Assembly: GCA_950022295.1 (NCBI GenBank)
Contig: OX465596.1
Span: forward strand, 123,918,501-123,982,500
Source of the DNA: Bromus sterilis
Taxonomy: Eukaryota; Streptophyta; Magnoliopsida; Poales; Poaceae
Direction of reading: 5' to 3'
DNA: 64,000 nt
Shown: positions 11,105 through 21,226 of the stretch, piece after piece
Layout of the letters: each line of letters begins with the position of its first letter
Position numbering within the stretch: the first letter of the stretch is position 1
Made by a program: the position numbers and the translations under genes
The notes under the pieces: generated by a model
What the model was told of the DNA's origin: nothing
Databases searched by the model: none
Seen by the model: only the letters and a program-made list of their open reading frames with translations

Positions 11105-11460
11105 CTAGAGAAGACGAAGAACATTCAAGAAATGTGTGCAGGGTCGAGTTGTGGTTGGGGGCGGCCATGGCCACCACGGGCGCCGTCGGAAGCCAGCAAT
11201 GGCGAGCAGGCCGCGGCCGAGCACGAGGAAAGGATGGAGGGGAGAGAGGGTATGGGATGTACCTGGCAATGGCGAGCGGGACGGCGGGGAGGGATCGTCG
11301 GACGATGGATGCTGGCGTGGGGCGACTCCGGTGGGACTGCGCCCCGCATAAGGATCAACTTGGTGGCGCATTTCTATAAAATACGCCGCCCCTAAGCACC
11401 CTTAGTTGCGCGCTCCGGCTGAATGCGCTACCCCTAAGCATCAATTCATATTTTTAATTA
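11105..11460 (-). promoter_or_regulatory. GC-rich leader and TATA-like box with subterminal-type motifs
   Basis: On the minus strand TTAGGGGTAGCGCAT and TTAGGGG..GGCG copies (11366-11440) surround a TATTTTATAG box (about 11377-11386), then a GC-rich leader follows with a possible donor near 11262 (CCAG then GTACAT). The motifs match the subterminal repeats at 37841-38156 and 55376-55642 although this place is now internal. It may be the ORF2 promoter, or a remnant of another element end. Confidence 0.35.
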
Positions 11461-11701
11461 AATTTTAACCATTTCATTTTTTGCAGACTGAACATTTCAT
11501 TTTATTTTCATGTTGGCCATTTCATCTTTTTTGCGGGCTACCATTCCATTCCTTCGAACTATTTGTACTAAATACAAAGACAGAACCGATCCATGGATTC
11601 TAGTTGAATGGAATCATGACACTCCATCCGTTATGCGAACCAAATACCCCCTAAGATAGATAAAGAGCAAAGAATCATTTTGAAGGAGCAAGGCATGATG
11701 C
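11461..11701. other. CACTA-A spacer up to the element D insertion
   Basis: Three loose copies of a CATTTCATTTT motif (about 11472-11535) are followed by GGATTCTAGTTGAATGGAATCATGAC and GAACCAAATACCCCCT near 11636-11652. The last string resembles the end of a Harbinger/Tourist-type MITE, but I could not find its partner. The final GATGC (11697-11701) is the target duplication of element D. Confidence 0.3.
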
Positions 11702-12118
11702 TGACGAGGGGGTGACCCCATGACTCCTATGGATGAGCCTACCCGGTGTACTAGAAGACAGAAGGCCCACAAAGATGTCACATGGGCCCAGCCTTGGCCT
11801 ACTAGTGGCACCGACGTAGGAGTCTGCAAGTCATAAGGAAGGTGCAAACTTGCCGTATGTAACAAGATCATGGTTAGGAAACCTCATATGTAATCAAGAC
11901 GGACTCCCCAAGACCTAGTCTAGTATATTAGAGCTAGGAGGGGAGACGTCGAGATCAAGCGCACTAGCCTCGGCTTCCCTGTAATCGCCATCTCCAATCA
12001 ATAATATCGAGCAGGAACGTATCCTCCTGTTAGCCGACGAGCTTATCTTCCAACCTGTGCCTCTCATGACTAACCCAAGGTCCCTGACCATGGGATTTTC
12101 CGGGGTACATCCCCGTCA
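11702..12118 (+). repeat. 5' LTR of element D
   Basis: 417 bp, TG..CA ends, close to the 3' LTR. It lacks about 29 bp that the 3' LTR has near 21035-21065 (between ATCAAGC and GCACTAGCC). Its last 60 bp already hold the ATG of the gag frame. Confidence 0.92.
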
Positions 12119-12731
12119 ATTGGCGTCGTCTGTGGGAACCACACAGGTTGGGAACACGATCTCGGCGGCCTCATCAGCATCTTCAACACCCACCGGCGCG
12201 ACGACTTCACCAGCGCCCTTCGATCCGACGACCCAAGCGAAATCCGATCTGTTTGGGTCCCTCGGTTTCATGGCCCACCTTTCGACTCTCCGACCAACCT
12301 TCGCCGACCTTCGCTCCGGCATCAACCTGATCTCCGGAACATATCAGATCTACATCAACCACTGGGGCACCCTCCGCCTCACTGACGATGCCCGAACACC
12401 CGCGATGACATCTACAACAGCAATCGACGCAGTCGCCACCCGCGTGACCACCCTCCAGGCCAGCCGCGACTGCCCACCCAAACAAAGGATACGCGTCGCC
12501 CGCGGTCACTCGACTGGAACCTCTGCCCGGAAAAGCAGCATCACACGCACGAGCAACAAGGCAGCCGGGACACCATCCCAGGTGTTCATGCCAGAAGTCG
12601 ACGCGCCACCAGCAAACGGCGAGGGCCAGGACGACGACTCGAACACTCGGCAAACCAACGGCAACACAAAAGCGCCCGGAACCACCAATAAGATCGTCGT
12701 GAACCTAGGAGATGTGGGAAGCATACCATGA
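12057..12731 (+). pseudogene. Truncated gag N-terminal region of element D
   Basis: A 224-codon frame opens inside the 5' LTR (ATG at 12057 or 12066), crosses the LTR end and primer site, and runs to a stop at 12729. It aligns with the minus-strand frame at 32392-32748 of element E (shared PRQLASSVGT, LRSGINLI, YQIYINHWGTLRL) and then with the start of E's large gag frame (VFM.EV.., VGSIP / PGTIP). The part of gag with the capsid-like domain and zinc finger, and all of pol, are deleted: the frame stops just before the minisatellite. Whether this short product is made is unknown. Confidence 0.65.
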
Positions 12732-12770
12732 AGAATATTGATTTTTTTTCCAAAAACGGATCCATTGGTA

Positions 12771-13240
12771 CTCGGGGGCTCGCCGCAGCATCCACCCCCC
12801 GAGGCGTTCTTCGCAATCGCGAACTAAATAAAATTGTCACTCGGGGGCTCGCCGCAGCAGCCACCCCCCGAGGCGTTCTTCACAATCGCGACATAAACAA
12901 AATTGGCACTCGGGGGCTCGCCGCAGCATCCATCCCCGAGGCGTTCTTCGCAATCGCAACATAAATAAAATTGGCAATCGGGGGCTCGCCGCAGCAGCCA
13001 CCCCCCAATGCATTCTTCACAATCGCGACATAAATAAAATTGGCACTCGGGGGCTCGCCGCAGCAGCCACCCCCGAGGCGTTATTCGCAATCGCGACATA
13101 AATAAAATTGGCACTCGGGGGCTCACCCAGCAGCCACCCCCCGAGGCGTTCTTCGCAATCGTGACATATATAAAATTGGCACCCGGGGGCTCGCCGCAGC
13201 AGCCACCCCCGAGGCGTTCTTCGCAAATTGCGACACACAA
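12771..13240. repeat. 68-69 bp minisatellite, about 7 units, element D
   Basis: Units begin CTCGGGGGCTCGCCGCAGCA at 12771, 12840, 12909, 12977, 13046, 13114 and 13182, each followed by CACCCCCCGAGGCGTTCTTC and an AT-rich spacer. It lies between the end of gag and the 3' end of the antisense gene. Element E has the same repeat at the same place (28969-29280). All open frames across it are repeat artefacts. Confidence 0.92.
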
Positions 13241-15289
13241 GGGCTCACCACAGCAGCAAAAACCATTTACCTACAGTATATCAAAAAGAAGCGTACACAA
13301 AGGAAGGAAGCACCTAACCCCTAGGCTCCATCTTCGCCTTAATCAGGGCACCCAGATAACGTCGTTCTCTTCACAAACTCGCTCCACAACCCGGCGCGCA
13401 GGCTCATCGACCGCCGAGTAATGCTCATTCATCGGGTAATCCCTGCCACCAGGAAGACCCCCCACCACTTGAGCAATATCGGCTCCCGGCCAGTGACTAT
13501 GGACCAAGCCCAAAGCAGCACGGGGTCCAGCATGAATCTGGTGATTCATCACGCGACGCAACTCTGCAGGCTGAGAAAATACGCGGCAAAGCGTCTCAAA
13601 GGACGACGGCACCACCTGCATCGGATAAAACTCATCATGGATCCTACCCAGCACCCGCTGACAGTACCGCAGAGAAGCCGGCACCCGCTCAGCCCGAAGA
13701 CGAAGCACAAAAAATGCTCGAGCACGAGCCCCATCTGCCCAGAAAGGATTGATCGCCTGCACTTCAGGATCGTCCAATCGAGACAGCTCCGACTGGACGG
13801 CCTTATCTTCATCCCAGGACCGCCCCGACAGCACTTCGAAAAACAGAATCAAAATCAAAACGACAACAGGAAAACTACTAAAGGCAGTCGAGCAATCGAG
13901 CGGCAGCAAGACTCACCTCGCAGGAGGTCAGACAACTTCACCACCCACGAAGCAATACTATCCAACACGGCCTCAGCACGCTCGCGCTTGGAACGATGAA
14001 CTGTTATAGCCCCCTTCAAGCGAACAACCTCTCTCTCAGCGTCCCTCAGCCTCAAGCACACGGACTCATACGCGCCCTCGCGAGCGTCCTCCTTCAAAGA
14101 ACTCCAAGACCGAAGCACGCTCGGGGCGGCCTACCGCAAAATAAACAAAAAGAAAAAGACAATCAAACACAACAGCAGGGCGGCCAAACAATTGCTTCAA
14201 TCCAGGTAGCACAGATCCATCACAAAAAAGGAGGCATATTACAACCAGAAAGTTCCAAACGGAAAGATATGGCTACGACCCCCCTTGCCTACAGAGGAGG
14301 GATACTGACCATCGACAACCTCCTGCAGGCGACGAGCCAGAACAGTGGCTCGCGCACTCTGCTCGTCAGTATAAGCAGGGACAGTCTCAACCAACGAATC
14401 GTCAAGGGCAACTCCGTGCCCCAGAAGAACAACAAAGGACGTGGAAAGACCACTCACCACGGTCTCCCCAACTAGCTCTTCCAAGAGATCCCCACCATTA
14501 CCAAATGCAGCAATACGGGCGTCCAGACCAGCAGGCACCTTCACGCCCTCCGGCATGAGATGCTGATGAACAAGGCCCACAAGAGTACAAGCCCGGGCAC
14601 ACACACCCTTGGCAACGTCAACAGCGGCTGACTCGGCATCCACGACCCCCCGGAGAACTCCAGATTCTGATGCAGCCATTTCCGTCACACTCGCACCCAT
14701 GGAGGCTGCACCAGGCGACAGAAATCACTACAAAAGGAGGAAAGAGGCAAAGCACCCAGCAATGAAACAACGCCTTACACACAAGCGAGTCCGCCAAGAC
14801 CCAAAGACACTCGCACTCGACCGCCTGCATGAGCGCATCCTCAGCCCGACACAGGCGCACCAGTTCCTCGTGCTGATTGTGCAGCTCTTTCTCCTTGGAA
14901 GCCAAAGCGGCCTTAAGGATGGAAACCGTTCTTTCCGCCTTCTCGGCCTGCTTCTCGGCAGTCTGATGGCGGCATGAAAACACAAGACAACACTTAGAAT
15001 CAAAGACCCAACAGTTCAAGCATGGCAGCACAGGAAGAAATACTCACTACTCATGGCCGACAAAGCATCATGGGAAGAAGCATGGGCCTGCCGCCAACGC
15101 TCAGCATCGACCACCAGACGCTCACAGTGTTGAAACACCGACTACTAGAAGAAAACGGATATTAAAGTCAGAACCAAAGCAAGACTACAACCAATCGCAA
15201 GCGCTTTCTTGCAGCCTCGGGGGCTACTCCCATCGGGAGCACTGGCCGTGCTCCCAACACTACTAGGGAAAAGCTTATAGGTAGAGGCT

Positions 15290-15540
15290 TAACAGTAGCG
15301 CCCCTCAAAGACAGGCGCTACTGCTAATTAGCAGTAGCGCGCTACATGGACGCGCGCTACTGATATGCCTGTATCAGTAGCGCCTCATGTGAGGACCCGC
15401 TACTGGTAAAGGTGGTCCCCACCAAACCCAGATGTCAAGTTTTAGTAGCAGCGCCCCCCTGGAAAGCCCGCTACTACTATCTTTACCAGTAGCGCCGTAG
15501 CGGTACAGGCGCTACTGGTAATGCGCAGCAGCCACCTTTT
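15290..15540. repeat. CACTA-C 5' subterminal repeats
   Basis: Copies of CAGTAGCGC / GCGCTACTG lie on both strands. The order and the linking sequence GTAAAGGTGGTC..CCACCAAACCCA are shared with CACTA-B (3365-3390). A triple repeat of CTCCATTAATGCA follows at 15620-15680, outside the GCGC block. Confidence 0.85.
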
Positions 15541-16126
15541 CCACCAACCATCCCCCTCCCCCCTCCTCTCTCTCCCTCACTTGCTTCTTCCTCATTCCTT
15601 CTCCTACCTCTTGTCCATCTCCATTAATGCATTACACCATCTCCATTAATGCACTACACACCATCTTCATTAATGCAATATCTCTCTCTTTCCTTCTAAT
15701 TTGCTCCTCCTCCACCACCACATATCATGCATAAATGCATCTAGCTATCTCTCTTTCTCACCTTTGTCTCCTTTCCCTCACTAGCTAGTGCAATCTTCTC
15801 CCAAGTGTGATATTTTAACAAAAGGTATATACTTTCTCTCTCTCTCTCTTAATTAATTACTAGCTAGCTAGGTACGTGGATGCATGAGATGTGAGTAAAA
15901 AAATGGGCTTTGCATCGATGAAAATATTTGTGTGTGTGTGTGTATGGGTGTGTGATATGAGAGTTTGCCTATGTTTTGCCGAAATGTCGATTTACTTCCG
16001 TTTCGGCGAATTTCGGGCAAACTCTATATGCCCTATTTTTAGGAAGTTCATGCCAAATTTTTGTATGACTTTGATATGCATATGCATGTCGTTATAATCT
16101 TTTGTTTGTATAACTCGTAGGCGACC
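15541..16126 (+). other. CACTA-C leader
   Basis: A pyrimidine-rich stretch, a TC microsatellite (about 15833-15850) and a TG microsatellite (about 15928-15955) precede the first ATG. GCCGAAATGTCGATTTACTTC near 15978 resembles CACTA-B near 4050. It is probably 5' UTR and intron. I see no gene. Confidence 0.45.
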
Positions 16127-16858
16127 ATGAAGGTCTGTGGAAGGATGGTGGATAGATACTTGCGATCTGCAGTGGATGACATGGTTGAAAAAAATGAAAA
16201 GGAGATTTTATGTCCTTGTCGAAAATGCAAAGAAGGCGTCTGGCTGGACCCCTTTAAGGGTGGACGTTTGAAGGCGCACCTGCTTAGATATGGTTTCATG
16301 GATGGCTATACTCGATGGATAACTGAAGATGATGATGACGATATCGACGGTGCAACCAATAACCCCATGGCAGCGGATGAAGAGATGATTGATGGATCCG
16401 AAGACGAAGAGGGCGCTGGAAATGACGGCGGAGAAGAGGCCGCACACGGTAACGGCGGAGAAGATCAGACCGAACATGACGGAGAAGATGCGGACATGAC
16501 GGATCCTTCATCGCTACTAAATTCAATCGTGCGGGACCCTCATGTTCGAGACCTGCTTCGCAAGAAGACGACTAGCGACAGAGCTGGTTCTAGAGAGGAG
16601 GCCAAGTTGGAGCAACTGGAGGTAGACTCGAAGACTCCATTGTATGATGGTTGCGCTCCTGAGGTGACCCGCTTGAGTTTCACGCTCGAACTTCTAAAGA
16701 TGAAGGCTAAAAACAAATGGAGCGACAAAAGCCTCGATGATAATCTCAAGTATCTAAACAAGACAGTTCTTCCCCCGGGGAACCTTTGTCCTACTAGTAT
16801 CGATGGCGAAGAAGTGCTATGCCGTGTACATAGGGAAGGTTCCAGGAGTGTACGATGA
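16127..16858 (+). pseudogene. TNP2 transposase N-terminal fragment (transposase-associated domain)
   Basis: A 243-codon frame from ATG 16127. Residues 20-70 hold the zinc-binding-like block EILCPCRKCKEG, then LKAHLLRYGFMDGYTRWI, the signature of the domain found before plant TNP2 transposases. An acidic linker (DDDDDID, GSEDEEGAGND) follows, then LELLKMKAKNKWSDKSLDDN as in complete TNP2 proteins. At about codon 222 the family sequence stops: an internal deletion joins it, in another frame, to the next gene, so the last 20 codons are out-of-frame readthrough of that gene. It could compete for DNA or partners but cannot catalyse transposition. Confidence 0.8.
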
Positions 16859-17057
16859 GTGGCCAGAGTGTCAGGCTCAAGTGCACCGGTTCCCGGGCGG
16901 CAGCCAAAGAGGGTTCAATACCAGAGAGGAAGCGGAAGCTAGTTACTTGAGATTTACGCTAGCGCGAGAGGAAGATCGGAGGCGGCGCTTCATTAGCTAC
17001 TACATAATTCCACTCTTCCTCATAGTGACCGCTCTTCTAGTATATATCATAGTTTAG
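16803..17057 (+). CDS. Small protein: RNase H1 N-terminal-type (viroplasmin) domain plus C-terminal membrane anchor
   Basis: 84 codons from ATG 16803. Residues 4-50 (CYAVYIGKVPGVYDEW, then CQAQVHRFPGG and FNTREEAEASYL) match the hybrid-binding domain at the start of eukaryotic RNase H1, also known from a caulimovirus protein. The domain binds RNA:DNA hybrids or double-stranded RNA. A basic stretch (REEDRRRR) leads to a C-terminal hydrophobic segment of about 19 residues (IIPLFLIVTALLVYIIV), the layout of a tail-anchored membrane protein. No RNase H catalytic domain follows. The frame overlaps the TNP2 fragment in a different frame because of the deletion. The start is the first ATG before the domain. 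Similar small proteins occur in other Triticeae CACTA elements as I recall; their role is unknown. Confidence 0.7.
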   Translation: MAKKCYAVYIGKVPGVYDEWPECQAQVHRFPGGSQRGFNTREEAEASYLRFTLAREEDRRRRFISYYIIPLFLIVTALLVYIIV

Positions 17058-17334
17058 ATGGATGATAAAACTTGCTTGTATTTGCATGTATTTAAGATAT
17101 TGTGACAACTTCTATCGCTATTTTAGAGATGACATGATGAGAGACATCATTTGTGTTGGATATGAGAGATCATGATGATATATATATATATGGTCATCAG
17201 ATTATTGTATGTGTATGATATGATGAGATTTGTACTCTGTAGAAAACCTGTGTATGTGTATGAGACTAGATTGTATAATACCTGTACAAATACAGCAAAA
17301 ATACGATGGGAAAAAGAAACAGAAAATGGAAAAT
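17058..17334 (+). other. 3' region of CACTA-C
   Basis: AT-rich sequence with repeated ATGAGA and TGTATG words, similar in texture to CACTA-B 7330-7560. Probably 3' UTR. I see no gene. Confidence 0.4.
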
Positions 17335-17540
17335 AAATACCAGTAGCGCCCTGTCACCTGCACGCGCTACTGGTATTAGTAGTAGCGGGCTCTAAAGGGG
17401 GGCGCTACGGGTGTATTAGTAGCGGGTGCGTACGCGCGCTACTGCTACAAATTAGATGTAGCGTGCTAGCAGTAGCGCGCCCCAGGGCGCTACTGATAAG
17501 CCAAAAGGGGGCGCTACTACTAGCCTTTCTCCTAGTAGTG
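17335..17540. repeat. CACTA-C 3' subterminal repeats and terminus
   Basis: AGTAGCGC / GCGCTACTG copies run to the terminal CTCCTAGTAGTG and are nearly collinear with CACTA-B 7565-7780. Confidence 0.87.
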
Positions 17541-19794
17541 CAATGACGACACAAAGGAAAAACAGAGCCAAGGCAAGACTGCAAGCAAACGTAAGCACTT
17601 TCTTGCAGGCTCGGGGGCTACTCCCATCGGGAGCACTGCCGTGCCCCCAATAACAAAAACTACGCAAGCAAGCATGGAACAAACTTACCAGCCCAGCTAT
17701 GCGGTCGAAGAAGCGGATTTTATCTTCGACACCAAGATCACGACGGCCCAAGTAAGGACGATCTGGAGCAGTAGGCTCGGCATCGGGAACAACAATACCA
17801 GACACCACTGGAGGAGCAACAGCAGGAATCACACTCGCAGCTGGGACAGCAGGGGTCACCGACGATACGGTCCGACAAACAGGAGCCGACAAATCCCCAA
17901 TATGCTTGGCGGCCGCTCCGGAGTCAGTCGACTGCAGGTCGACAGCAGCCGCACTGGAAGAAGAAGCAGCTGGAGCATTCGCAGCGCTACAAGATAAAAC
18001 CCATCAGACAAAAGAACAGAGGAAAAACATCCTCAGCAAAGACAAGCATATGCTTACCCGCCGAGCACAGAGCCAACACGCAACAAGTTCCCAAACCTGG
18101 GCCTTTTGAATTCAGCAGCAGACGGATACGGCTCGGCAGGCAGTACAAACATCGGAACAGCACCACTAGTCGCGTCAAGACCCTCGGCACCCGAAGGCCG
18201 CGACCGCTTGACGCGAAAAGGCGCCGACTCCTCACTATCTCCGGTCCCCGGCAGCTCAATTCCCATGGAATCGTCTACACCCGCAAGCACACCGACACCA
18301 GCACTTGGTGCAACATCGTCAGTAGGGGACGCATCCAGCTCCTCGCAAATATCAGCATCCTCTGGCTACGAAGGGTTGCACAACACAGGAACATGATCCT
18401 AAAAAAGCAAGAAACATCTTCAGCAAGCAGTCAAACAAGCATCTCCAGTCACATGGGAAATTCAAAAACGCGAACCTACGCCAGCGCGTGAGGAAGAATA
18501 CGGAGTGACGAAACCCATCTCAGAAACGTTCGAGCATTTGTTCACGTATTGGATCCGGGCCAAGAGGCCATCAGCGTCAAGATCTTGGCCGGAGCATCTC
18601 GTCGAGTCCCCGAGTCCCTCATATTGCATCATGGGACGGGCTCGCGACTGCAAGGGCTGCACGCGCCTCTCAATGAACACAGGGATGAGTTGCCCACCGG
18701 TCAAGTTGTCCTTCACCATGGCAATCCGCTCCAAGAATGGAGCCATTTCAGATGACTCTTTCGCAGACAAAGAATGGGACCATGAGGCCTGCTTGACTAC
18801 CCGCGCTTCAGGATTAAAGGGAGCAAGACCAAATCGCTGCCCATCAATGTGCTGGTCTTTCAGATAGACCCAACTTTTTCTCCAAGCACTGACGGAATCA
18901 AGCATCTCCAAATCAAAGTACGATTTGGATTCCCTAATGGATATACCCACCTGCCCTACAGCGTACTCAGAATTCTTCCTGTTTATACAAAAGAGGTGCT
19001 TCCAGAGCCCCCAATGGGGATAGATCCCCAAGAAAGCCTCACAAAGGGTAATAAAACAACAATGTGCAAACTCCCATTGGGAGTCAAATTGTGCAGCTGA
19101 AGCCGATAAGTGTACAGTAAACCACGAACAAAAGGGTGAATTGGAAGGGCAAACCCGCGAGGAAAGAACGCCTGAAAGCACACCCGCTCATCGGCCAGGG
19201 GAGCAGGAACAATTTCCTCCCCTGGAATCCGCACGGCATCTCCAGCCACCAAGCCATCGGCAATCGGCGGGCCAAGATCCGCTACCCCAAAAGTCGAGCG
19301 CTCCCACTTGCCAGACATTTTGGCCGATTTCGGAGCAGCACGGGAGCGCGTTGTCATCAATCCGGCAGCAAGCAGCAACAGGCGGAAGGAGAAGGCTCAA
19401 GAACAGGGGAAGCTAGCAGCGAGGGGAGAAGGCAATGGCTGGGTAAAACCTAAAATTTACCCAGCCGCTCGATATTTAACCACCAGCTAGGCGAGCAGGG
19501 GCACCAATCGATCCCAGCAGCAAGTAAACGTGGCACGATCCCACGACAGGCGAAAAGTATGGAAAAACGCAAACGGCGCAGCTATAGCACCGCCCACTAC
19601 GCGCGCAAAAAGTGGACCATAATCGCATGAAGAGAAAATTTCGGCGGGACAGAGCCAAGTCATTTCCTTCGGCAGGTTACAATGGTCAAAGACAGCAGAA
19701 AAATCATGCCAGCATCACAAGGCGTATCGAGTACGTTTTCCAGCTTCAGAATTTCAACTTTTAAAATCTTTTTTCTAGAAGAAAAAAAAATTAC

Positions 19795-20110
19795 TCCCAT
19801 CGGGAGCATCCCCATGAGAGTTTTCGGGTGCTCCCTCACCCAGAAGTAAAAACGTGCTCGAGTGATTACTCGCACCCTTGGGAGTTTCGGGTGCTCCCTC
19901 ACCCAGAAGTAAAAACGTGCTCGAGTGATTACTCGCACCCATGAGAGTTTCGGCTGCTCCCTCACCCAGAAGTAAAAACGTGCTCGAGTGATTACTCGCA
20001 CCCAAGAGAGTTTCGGGTGCTCCCTCACCATGACACAAAGATGAGCAGACTTGCACTCGCTAGCTCGAGTGGTCCTGGAGTATCGGGTGCTCCCTCACCC
20101 CGAGAGCAAA
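19795..20110. repeat. 63-bp minisatellite upstream of the element D antisense gene
   Basis: Units begin CGGGTGCTCCCTCACCCAGA at 19825, 19888, 19951 and 20014, with a degenerate one at 20084. Each holds a CTCGAGTGATTACTCG near-palindrome. The array is 470-750 bp upstream of the antisense start at 19357, where its promoter should be. Confidence 0.88.
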
Positions 20111-20780
20111 AGCGATATTCGAGTGATTACTCGCAAAACTCTATATACTCCAGCGCTCGAAGACCTCCCGAGCAAATATCCCTCTACACTCGAGCACTCG
20201 GAAAAGCTCCACGAGTGACCTCTAAAACCGCCCATTTGATTGTTTATTCCAAGTGGGTGCATTATCTCTTAGGCTCCGCGCCTCAATAAAAATACATATT
20301 CCTGGAACACGATACACTGTGCCCAGTTGCCACGCAAGCTTAGCGTGTAGGTAAGAACCCGCTGCGAAGATCGGTCGGGCTGGGACTTGCCGAAGAGCGA
20401 TTTCACTCCCAACCTTTTCCATGCGCATGCATGATAGAAAAAGCCGGGCGGACGCGCATAGGCTACGAACTTTACTGGCGGTAATATATCACTGTAAGAC
20501 CTGCAGCGGCATGAATTTTGCTAGACACCAGTGTTCCAAGCTCATGTCGAGGGACATGGGTTCGATTGGGCTACTGCAGTTTTTTCCACTAGTGCAATTC
20601 ACCAAGGCTCGACCAGTCGACACCTTGCGCCCCTTCATCTTAGAATCCCTCGAAACAGGTTTTGTCATGGCCCTGGACTGCCAGAAACCCGCGGTTGAAC
20701 CGTGCATACATCAAAACAACTCTAGGGTGGATTCGAGTCCCTGCGCACCTCTTCGAGTCCCGCAGGCACTCGGGGGCTAC
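20111..20780. other. Element D 3' untranslated region and polypurine tract
   Basis: No gene is visible. The last bases before the 3' LTR (about 20768-20779, CACTCGGGGGCTA) fit a polypurine tract. The stretch 20270-20700 is collinear in reverse with 24070-24490 of element E. Confidence 0.5.
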
Positions 20781-21226
20781 TGACGAGGGGGTGACCCCAC
20801 GACTCCTATGGATGAGCCTACCCGGTGTACCAGAAGACAGAAGGCCCACAAAGATGTCGCCTGGGCCCAGCCTTGGCCTACTAGTGGCACCGACGTAGGA
20901 GTCCGCTAGTCATAAGGAAGGTGCAAACTTGCCGTATGGAACAAGATCATGGTTAGGAAACCTCATCTGTAATCAAGACGGACTCCCCGAGACCTAGCCT
21001 AGTATATCAGGGCTAGGAGGGGAGACGTCAAGATCAAGCAATACAAGTTCTATAACCTAGCCTTGTGCGCACTAGCCTCGGCTTCCCTGTAATCTCCATC
21101 TCTAATCAATAATATCGAGCGGGAACGTATCCTCCTGTTAGCCGACGAGCTGATCGTCCGACCTGTGCCTCTCATGACTAACCCAGGGTCCCTGACCATG
21201 GGATTTGCCGGGGTACATCCCCGTCA
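20781..21226 (+). repeat. 3' LTR of element D
   Basis: 446 bp, TGACGAGG..CCCCGTCA, followed by the target duplication GATGC (21227-21231). It contains the segment missing from the 5' LTR. Confidence 0.92.

Larger units (their letters stand above)
15258..17540 (+). mobile_element. CACTA element C (deletion derivative)
   Basis: Starts CACTACTAGGGAAAAGC at 15258, ends CTCCTAGTAGTG at 17540, and is flanked by CAA (15255-15257, 17541-17543). Ends and subterminal repeats match CACTA-B. Inside are the N-terminal part of a TNP2 transposase gene joined directly to a small gene with an RNase H1-type hybrid-binding domain; the TNP2 catalytic core is gone. It lies in an intron of element D's antisense gene, between two copies of an 85-bp duplication, so it is younger than element D. 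Confidence 0.93.
13343..19357 (-). pseudogene. Antisense gene of element D ('putative gypsy type transposon' family)
   Basis: Read on the minus strand from an ATG at 19357 (a later ATG at 19318 starts MSGKWERS). Exon 1 carries the family signature: RGFALPIHPFVRGLLYTY, LTPNG and CEAFLGIYPHWGLWK, which I link to Pfam 'Transposase_28'. Later exons (about 18396-18100, 17990-17650, 15120-15050, 14968-14780, 14700-14265, 14118-13905) give a Ser/Ala-rich linker and a Glu/Lys-rich coiled coil (AEKQAEKAERTV). The last exon, 13834-13343, ends the protein (NPFWADGARARAFF, VVPSSFETLCRVF, MNEHYSAVD). Exon 1 is frameshifted near 19100, and CACTA-C sits in an intron. Such antisense genes are known from Tat-lineage elements (Grande, RIRE2); their function is unknown. 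Confidence 0.7.
11702..21226 (+). mobile_element. LTR retrotransposon D (gypsy, Tat-like, non-autonomous)
   Basis: Complete element with LTRs at 11702-12118 and 20781-21226 (TGACGAGG..CCCCGTCA) and a perfect 5-bp duplication GATGC on both sides. A primer-binding region starts ATTGGCGTCGTCTGTGGG at 12119, and a purine-rich tract (CTCGGGGGC) lies just before 20781. Inside are a truncated gag frame, a minisatellite, an antisense multi-exon gene and nested CACTA-C. No protease, reverse transcriptase or integrase is visible, so it depends on relatives. Without CACTA-C it is about 7.2 kb. Element E at 23564-33134 is a longer relative in the opposite orientation. Confidence 0.9.

Noticed and set aside
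12824..13240. Minus-strand 138-codon frame with Gly/Arg/Cys repeats in element D
   Set aside because: It is a translation of the 68-69 bp minisatellite; the repetitive protein is a by-product.
12771..13240. CRISPR-like array
   Set aside because: Direct repeats of 68 bp have no unique spacers; the genome is a plant nuclear genome.
19660..20031. Minus-strand frame with repeated WVRVITRARFYFW
   Set aside because: It is a translation of the 63-bp minisatellite and its unit length is a multiple of three by chance.
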